From Desulfurococcales archaeon (GTDB lineage Archaea > Thermoproteota > Thermoprotei_A > Sulfolobales > AG1): DNA of 9,239 nt. The stretch covers positions 1-9,239 of the forward strand of contig JALXCO010000011.1 of assembly GCA_026990885.1 (NCBI GenBank). Reading direction: 5' to 3'. The position numbers were made by a program, and so were the translations under genes. The notes under the pieces are model-generated. The model saw only the letters and a list, made by a program, of their open reading frames with translations. It did no database searches and was not told the origin of the DNA. Shown here piece after piece: positions 5,850 to 9,239 of this stretch. How positions within the stretch are numbered: position 1 is the stretch's first letter; each line of letters starts with the position of its first letter.

Positions 5850-6557
5850 TTAAGCGATATTCTTGAAGACCTCCTTAACCTCTTTACCTGCCTCCTCAAG
5901 ATCCTTAATGCTGTCGATAGATCTCCAGTACACATCGCTGTAGGTTACGGCTTTCAGCCTCCTCTCTCTAGCTAGTTGAGGAAACACGAGCTTCTCAAGA
6001 TCACCGGATCTAGGCAGGTACCTAAATATCTCAGGCTTGAAGGCATATACACCTGCATTGATCATGTAGTCCTTGATCAGGGGCTTCTCAGCAAAATCAA
6101 TTATGTAGCTGCCTTCATCGATCTTAAGTATCCCGTAGGGGCTTCTCAAGGGCACTGAGGCTATAACGCCTATGAGACCGTCCCCCCTATCGAGCTCCTC
6201 GATGAGTTTCCTAGGATCGAGATTCGTGATTATATCGCCGTTAACAACGATAAAGGAATCCTCCTTCTTCAGGACGTGCTCGGCATTCTTTATAGCTCCA
6301 CCAGTACCTAGGAGCTCCTCCTCAACTATATAGGATATCTTCACGCCGTATCTCATCCCGGAGCCGATCTCATCTATTATCTTCTCCTTCTTGTATCCTG
6401 CAAGTATTATGAATTCGTCGAATCCGAAGCTGCTGAACCACTTCATCTGCCATACTATTATTGGCTTCTCCCCGATCTTGATTAGGGGTTTAGGGACCTC
6501 CTCGGTTAGTGGTCTCAGCCTTTTACCGTAGCCTCCAGCAAGTATAACTATCTTCAT
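5850..6557 (-). CDS. Short NDP-sugar nucleotidyltransferase (no beta-helix)
   Basis: The 235-residue protein is a single nucleotidyltransferase domain: AGGYGKRLRPLT (7-18), VPKPLIKIGEKP (21-32), a GTGGA segment, the metal-binding VNGDI near 104-108, INAGVYAF, and a C-terminal helix. It would activate a sugar 1-phosphate, but the sugar and base cannot be told from sequence. The second metal site reads WRSIDS (211-216) instead of the usual WxDIGT. Its Asp215 lies where glucose-1-phosphate cytidylyltransferases keep theirs (WxxxDT), so the protein may still be active. It is the first gene of a three-gene minus-strand operon with prs and the radical-SAM-like gene. ATG 6557 has AGGTGG (plus strand 6567-6572) nine bases upstream. 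It is a paralogue of the gene at 2930-4039. Confidence 0.88.
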   Translation of the reverse strand: MKIVILAGGYGKRLRPLTEEVPKPLIKIGEKPIIVWQMKWFSSFGFDEFIILAGYKKEKIIDEIGSGMRYGVKISYIVEEELLGTGGAIKNAEHVLKKEDSFIVVNGDIITNLDPRKLIEELDRGDGLIGVIASVPLRSPYGILKIDEGSYIIDFAEKPLIKDYMINAGVYAFKPEIFRYLPRSGDLEKLVFPQLARERRLKAVTYSDVYWRSIDSIKDLEEAGKEVKEVFKNIA

Positions 6558-6599
6558 ACCGCGTATCCACCTAAGCTACTTCTATGTTTCATGATGTGT

Positions 6600-6613
6600 A
6601 GAAAATATATATG
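6600..6613 (-). promoter_or_regulatory. TATA box of the minus-strand nucleotidyltransferase-prs operon
   Basis: On the minus strand the sequence reads CCATATATATTTTC, a strong archaeal TATA box. A start about 25 nt downstream, near 6580, leaves a leader of roughly 20 nt that contains the AGGTGG ribosome-binding site at 6567-6572. The spacing is what one expects for a leadered archaeal operon. Confidence 0.6.
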
Positions 6614-6625
6614 GTTAAAACTATA
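6610..6625. promoter_or_regulatory. imperfect palindrome in divergent promoter region (possible operator)
   Basis: TATGGTTAAAACTATA matches its own reverse complement at 12 of 16 positions (half-sites TATxGTT and AACxATA around an A/T centre). It overlaps the minus-strand TATA box and lies about 40 nt before the plus-strand one, a place where a dimeric winged-helix regulator could act. In AT-rich sequence such matches arise by chance, so this is only a candidate. Confidence 0.2.
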
Positions 6626-6661
6626 GTATGCATGATTAATAGTGCTCCATATCTAAATAAG

Positions 6662-6669
6662 CTTTTATT
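6662..6669 (+). promoter_or_regulatory. TATA box of the membrane-protein/riboflavin operon
   Basis: CTTTTATT is a plausible TATA box centred about 22 nt before ATG 6688; ATCTAAATAA just upstream (6651-6660) is an alternative. Either puts the transcript start at or within a few bases of the start codon, so the mRNA is probably leaderless or nearly so. I see no conserved RNA leader or riboswitch-like fold here. Confidence 0.45.
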
Positions 6670-6687
6670 GCTAATTTAAAGTAGGTT

Positions 6688-7458
6688 ATGATTATGCAGA
6701 GCCTCAAGAAGTACCTTGGATATATAATAATGCAGGTAATGATCCTCTTCTACGCCTACGTGATCACGTACTTCCCAGAGCACTACGGGATAGTTATAAC
6801 AGTCTTCTTCATAAGCTATTTCGCTATATTTTTTCTCTTAAGCTATAGAAGCATGAGGGGATCACTAAGAGGAAAGGAGGCGGAGGAGGTTAAGAGAGGC
6901 AGGGTTATACTTAAGGCTACCCCAGAAAAGGTTATGCAGCTCATACAGAGAGATACTGAGTTCAACAACGAGTGGAAGGCGCAGATGAAGTTTACTTTGA
7001 TGCCCATGGCCTATCTGCCCCTGATCTTTATAATATTCTACGCGTTCAACACCTTCATAATACCCACATACATGAGCGAGACCCAGGTCCAGAGGTTTAT
7101 AGGGTCTATCATAATGTTTGAGGCTGTGTTCATGATACCTACCGTGATTAACAGGATGTACTTTAAAAAGAAAAGCATCAAGATGATGCAGAGCGTGTTT
7201 TCCTATACAATAACCGATAAAGGCATACACGGCCCAGGGATATTGGTTAAGTTCCCAGTGGATCATGAGCAATTCGATGTTGTATGCAACAGAACACGGG
7301 GGTTTATAGAGTTCGTTAGAAAGAGCAAGGGTGGAGGATCACTGATGATGGGGGGTGGAGCCAGGATAGCCTTTAGATTCTATATCGAGAAGATAAGCTT
7401 CGATAGGGTTCTAGATGCTCTTAAAAAGTATGGCAAGGTTAAGGTTGAATGCACATAG
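6688..7458 (+). CDS. Four-TM membrane protein with cytoplasmic C-terminal domain (DUF2208-like)
   Basis: The 256-residue product has four hydrophobic segments at about 10-29, 33-53, 103-126 and 137-158. They form two hairpins separated by a charged loop (54-102, rich in Arg/Lys/Glu). The positive-inside rule puts that loop and the C-terminal 95 residues in the cytoplasm. The C-terminal part looks like a small beta-rich domain (FSYTITDKGIHGPG, KFPVDHEQFD, ARIAFRFYIEKI) ending in a helix, with a glycine-rich loop (KGGGSLMMGGG) at 214-224. It recalls DUF2208, an archaeal membrane family of unknown function, but this is from memory and not certain. ATG 6688 is preferred because of the TATA box; ATG 6694 is an alternative. 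Its 3' end overlaps the next gene, starting a tight chain that leads into ribB. Confidence 0.75.
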   Translation: MIMQSLKKYLGYIIMQVMILFYAYVITYFPEHYGIVITVFFISYFAIFFLLSYRSMRGSLRGKEAEEVKRGRVILKATPEKVMQLIQRDTEFNNEWKAQMKFTLMPMAYLPLIFIIFYAFNTFIIPTYMSETQVQRFIGSIIMFEAVFMIPTVINRMYFKKKSIKMMQSVFSYTITDKGIHGPGILVKFPVDHEQFDVVCNRTRGFIEFVRKSKGGGSLMMGGGARIAFRFYIEKISFDRVLDALKKYGKVKVECT

Positions 7459-7820
7459 TGCTGTATGGGGTCCTTATCTACCTAGCAGTTTTTGTGGCTG
7501 CTATAGGTTCTGCGGATACTGAACCGCTGAATATGCAGGCCGATGCAGGTGTTTATGCGAAGCCTGATGGAACCGCCTCTGAGACTAGGGGCTATATAAG
7601 GGTTACGTCGACGGGGTCTGTAGATGGTGATCAATATAATGTACCGTTCGGCAACTCCCAGGGTTCGTCGATCAGTGATTTAGCGTCTGCACTTATCGAG
7701 GGTAGCCTGGATGTTATAGTTATTTTATTTGTAGGCTTATCTATGTTGATAGCGGGATTTATATTAAGCAGGAAGCACTATAGAGGCCGATACCAGCTTG
7801 AGGGGTATGGATCGGTATGA
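7449..7820 (+). CDS. Small signal-anchored membrane protein, unknown function
   Basis: The 123-residue product has an N-terminal hydrophobic segment (3-20, ending AIGSAD, like a signal peptide). An outward polar region of about 65 residues, rich in Gly/Ser/Thr/Asp and lacking Cys, follows. Then come a transmembrane helix (88-106) and a short basic tail (SRKHYRGRYQ). This predicts a single-pass surface-exposed protein with a cytoplasmic C-terminus if the signal is cleaved. I recognise no family. ATG 7449 overlaps the previous gene by 10 nt. GTG 7458, in frame and overlapping the previous stop by one base, is an equally good start, because AGGTTG (7442-7447) is too close to the ATG but well placed for the GTG. 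The stop overlaps the ribB start as ATGA. It probably acts with the upstream membrane protein. Confidence 0.75.
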   Translation: MHIVLYGVLIYLAVFVAAIGSADTEPLNMQADAGVYAKPDGTASETRGYIRVTSTGSVDGDQYNVPFGNSQGSSISDLASALIEGSLDVIVILFVGLSMLIAGFILSRKHYRGRYQLEGYGSV

Positions 7821-8482
7821 TTGATTGGGATAGGGTTAGGTCAGATCTGCTCTCGGGAAAACCTATACTTATATACGATCTCCACGGGAGAGAGGAGGAG
7901 GTCGATATGGTTTTTTATGCAGGCTCGATAACCTATAGAAGCATAAGGAAGCTCAGGATGGAGGCTGGGGGGCAGATATGCTACGTTATGCCTCTTCAAT
8001 ACGCCAAAAAGCTTGAGCTCCCATACATAGTGGATCTATTGGGTAGCTACACCTCACTCAGGCCCCTAATCTCTAAGAAACCCAGATACGGTGACTTCCC
8101 ACCATACTCCATAAGCGTTAACCATATTTCGGTTAAGACAGGCATATCGGATATAGATAGGGAGAAAACCATAAGGGTTCTCCACAGCGTTGTCGAACTG
8201 ATCCACGATGGGCGATCCGATGAGGCCAGGGCAAAATTCTATTCAGAGTTCTTTTCACCCGGCCACGTCCCGATACTCCTTGGAAGGGACCTCCGGGAGA
8301 GGAAGGGCCACACCGAGCTGAGCCTTGCTGTATCTAGGGTTGTTAATCTTGTGCCCAGCATGGTTATAGCTGAGATGCTTGATGAGGGGACCTCCCTAAG
8401 CATAGATAAAGCTAGAAAATACGCTCTTCAGCACGGGTATCAATTCTTAATGGGTGAAGAAATCATTAAGTTGGTGTTGTAG
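7817..8482 (+). CDS. ribB: 3,4-dihydroxy-2-butanone 4-phosphate synthase
   Basis: RibB converts ribulose 5-phosphate to formate and 3,4-dihydroxy-2-butanone 4-phosphate, the four-carbon donor for riboflavin. The 221-residue, single-domain product has the active-site acidic loop REEEVD (residues 25-30, equivalent to RENEGD of bacterial RibB: Arg25, Glu26, Glu28 and Asp30 kept). It also has SVKTGISDIDREKTIR near 107-122, the FSPGHVPIL segment, and GHTE at 164-167 containing the catalytic histidine and glutamate. Gly24 replaces the Asp that commonly precedes the Arg. There is no fused GTP cyclohydrolase II domain, as is usual in archaea. The ATG overlaps the preceding stop in an ATGA arrangement, with GGGG at 7802-7805 upstream. 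ribC follows after 5 nt. Confidence 0.95.
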   Translation: MIDWDRVRSDLLSGKPILIYDLHGREEEVDMVFYAGSITYRSIRKLRMEAGGQICYVMPLQYAKKLELPYIVDLLGSYTSLRPLISKKPRYGDFPPYSISVNHISVKTGISDIDREKTIRVLHSVVELIHDGRSDEARAKFYSEFFSPGHVPILLGRDLRERKGHTELSLAVSRVVNLVPSMVIAEMLDEGTSLSIDKARKYALQHGYQFLMGEEIIKLVL

Positions 8483-8487
8483 GGGCC

Positions 8488-8958
8488 ATGCCCAAGATCG
8501 GGATTGTAGACACGACTTTTTCGAGGGTTGATATGGCTAAACACGCTATAGACACCATTAGGTCGTTGGCTAGCGATGTTGAGATTGTTAGGTATACTGT
8601 TCCAGGGATCAAGGACATACCTGTAGCGGCCAAGAAGCTTATAGATGAAGAGGGCTGCGATATAGTTGTGACCTTCGGGTGGGTTGGGAAGGAGCAGGTA
8701 GATAAATACAGTTATCTAGCCATGAGCATTGGCTTGACCATGGTGCAGATTCTAACTAACAGGCATGTTATAGATGTAACTGTTCACGAGGACGAGGCCG
8801 AGGACGAGAGGAAGCTATACTATATAGCGGTTGATAGGGCAAGGAAGCATGCTAGAAACGCTGTGGAGCTTTTATTTAAAGGTGGCCTAGCCTTACGTAA
8901 ATATGCTGGTAAGGGATTGAGGCAGGGGTATAGGGATGTCGGGCCAATCAGAGAGTAG
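8488..8958 (+). CDS. ribC: Archaeal riboflavin synthase (lumazine-synthase-fold type)
   Basis: RibC dismutates two 6,7-dimethyl-8-ribityllumazine molecules into riboflavin and the pyrimidine that RibH reuses. Archaea use this pentameric enzyme, unrelated to bacterial RibE but homologous to lumazine synthase. The 156-residue product begins KIGIVDTTFSRVDMAKHAI, and has TVPGIKDIPVAAKKL from 37, EGCDIV, TNRHVIDVTVHEDEA at 90-104 and GKGLRQGYRDVGPIRE at the end, all strongly like the Methanocaldococcus enzyme as I recall it. The stretch 64-80 (GWVGKEQVDKYSYLAMS) differs from the methanogen version (which I recall as GMPGKAEKD followed by HEAS). AGGGG overlapping the ribB stop is the ribosome-binding site. 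The 3' end overlaps ribH by 23 nt. Confidence 0.95.
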   Translation: MPKIGIVDTTFSRVDMAKHAIDTIRSLASDVEIVRYTVPGIKDIPVAAKKLIDEEGCDIVVTFGWVGKEQVDKYSYLAMSIGLTMVQILTNRHVIDVTVHEDEAEDERKLYYIAVDRARKHARNAVELLFKGGLALRKYAGKGLRQGYRDVGPIRE

Positions 8959-9239
8959 ATCCCAGGAGATAAATATAGCTGTAGTCGTGTCCGAGTTCAA
9001 TTATGACGTGACCAACATCATGCTTCTTAAGGCGCTAGAGCACATAGAGTTTCTGGGGGCAAAGGCCGTTAAAACCATTAAGGTTCCCGGCACGTTCGAT
9101 ATACCTATAGCCGTGAAGCATGTTCTCGAAAAGCTAAAGGATGTAGACGCAGTAGTGGCTCTCGGAGCCGTGCTTGAGGGTGAGACTGAGCATGATGAGG
9201 TTGTGGCCCACCAGTCCGCTAGGAAGATAATGGATCTAA
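8936..9239 (+). CDS. ribH: 6,7-dimethyl-8-ribityllumazine synthase (5' part, runs off window)
   Basis: RibH condenses the RibB product with 5-amino-6-ribitylaminouracil to give the lumazine that RibC uses. The 101 complete codons in the window cover the N-terminal two thirds. They include INIAVVVSEFNYDVT (12-26, with the substrate-stacking aromatic Phe21), VPGTFDIPIAV (50-60), and GAVLEGETEHDEV at 77-89 with the catalytic His86. The archaeal family is about 130-150 residues, so 30-50 residues lie beyond the edge. ATG 8936 is the only ATG that keeps the first strand. It starts inside ribC (23-nt overlap) with a purine-rich GGGG upstream at about 8925. The MSGQSESRSQ start looks like a short flexible extension. 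The three enzymes are encoded in tandem as B-C-H. Confidence 0.94.
   Translation, partial: MSGQSESRSQEINIAVVVSEFNYDVTNIMLLKALEHIEFLGAKAVKTIKVPGTFDIPIAVKHVLEKLKDVDAVVALGAVLEGETEHDEVVAHQSARKIMDL

Noticed and set aside
6588..6600. C/D-box guide RNA suggested by a TGATG-like C box in the divergent spacer
   Set aside because: No matching CTGA D box with terminal stem, nor internal C'/D' pair, lies at suitable spacing.
6558..6687. FMN riboswitch upstream of the riboflavin operon
   Set aside because: The spacer is too short and AT-rich, shows none of the conserved RFN stems, and the first gene appears leaderless. FMN riboswitches are a bacterial feature.
6865..7272. A 135-codon minus-strand open frame inside the four-TM membrane protein gene
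   Set aside because: It is His/Tyr-rich with no recognisable domain, and lies opposite a gene with clear TM segments and operon context.

Overview
The window reads as chromosomal DNA of a hyperthermophilic crenarchaeote (Thermoprotei). The evidence is an intron-bearing tRNA-Cys, the archaeal C/D-box RNP pair Nop5/fibrillarin, archaeal-type riboflavin enzymes (separate RibB, pentameric-type RibC, RibH), TATA-box promoters, AGG/AGA arginine and ATA isoleucine codons throughout, and occasional GTG/TTG starts. Genus cannot be fixed from the window alone. No mobile element, CRISPR array or long repeat is visible, and the gene content looks like housekeeping rather than an accessory island.

Layout. 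Positions 1-111 hold the 3' end of an unidentified plus-strand gene. Positions 265-365 encode tRNA-Cys(GCA) with a 27-nt intron. A plus-strand RNA-modification block follows (418-2910): nop5, flpA (fibrillarin) and a DUF61/UPF0216 gene only 2 nt behind flpA. It converges, with a 19-nt gap, on a minus-strand block. That block consists of a TATA-driven single gene for a long nucleotidyltransferase with a beta-helix tail (2930-4039), and a probable three-gene operon transcribed 6557->4092: a short sugar nucleotidyltransferase, PRPP synthetase, and a divergent radical-SAM-like protein that has lost the first cluster cysteine. A 130-nt divergent promoter region (6558-6687) separates it from a plus-strand five-gene operon running off the right edge. 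This operon holds a four-TM membrane protein, a small signal-anchored membrane protein, ribB, ribC and the start of ribH, all overlapping or within a few nucleotides of each other.

How they work together. Nop5 and fibrillarin (with L7Ae, not seen here) form the guide-RNA directed 2'-O-methylation complex. PRPP synthetase feeds nucleotide and histidine synthesis. The two nucleotidyltransferases activate sugars for glycosylation or glycolipids. RibB supplies the four-carbon unit, RibH makes lumazine and RibC dismutates it to riboflavin. The least explained items are the cysteine-deficient radical-SAM homologue with a C-terminal zinc ribbon, and the two membrane proteins translationally chained to the riboflavin genes. 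No clearly new multi-gene defence or mobile system is seen.
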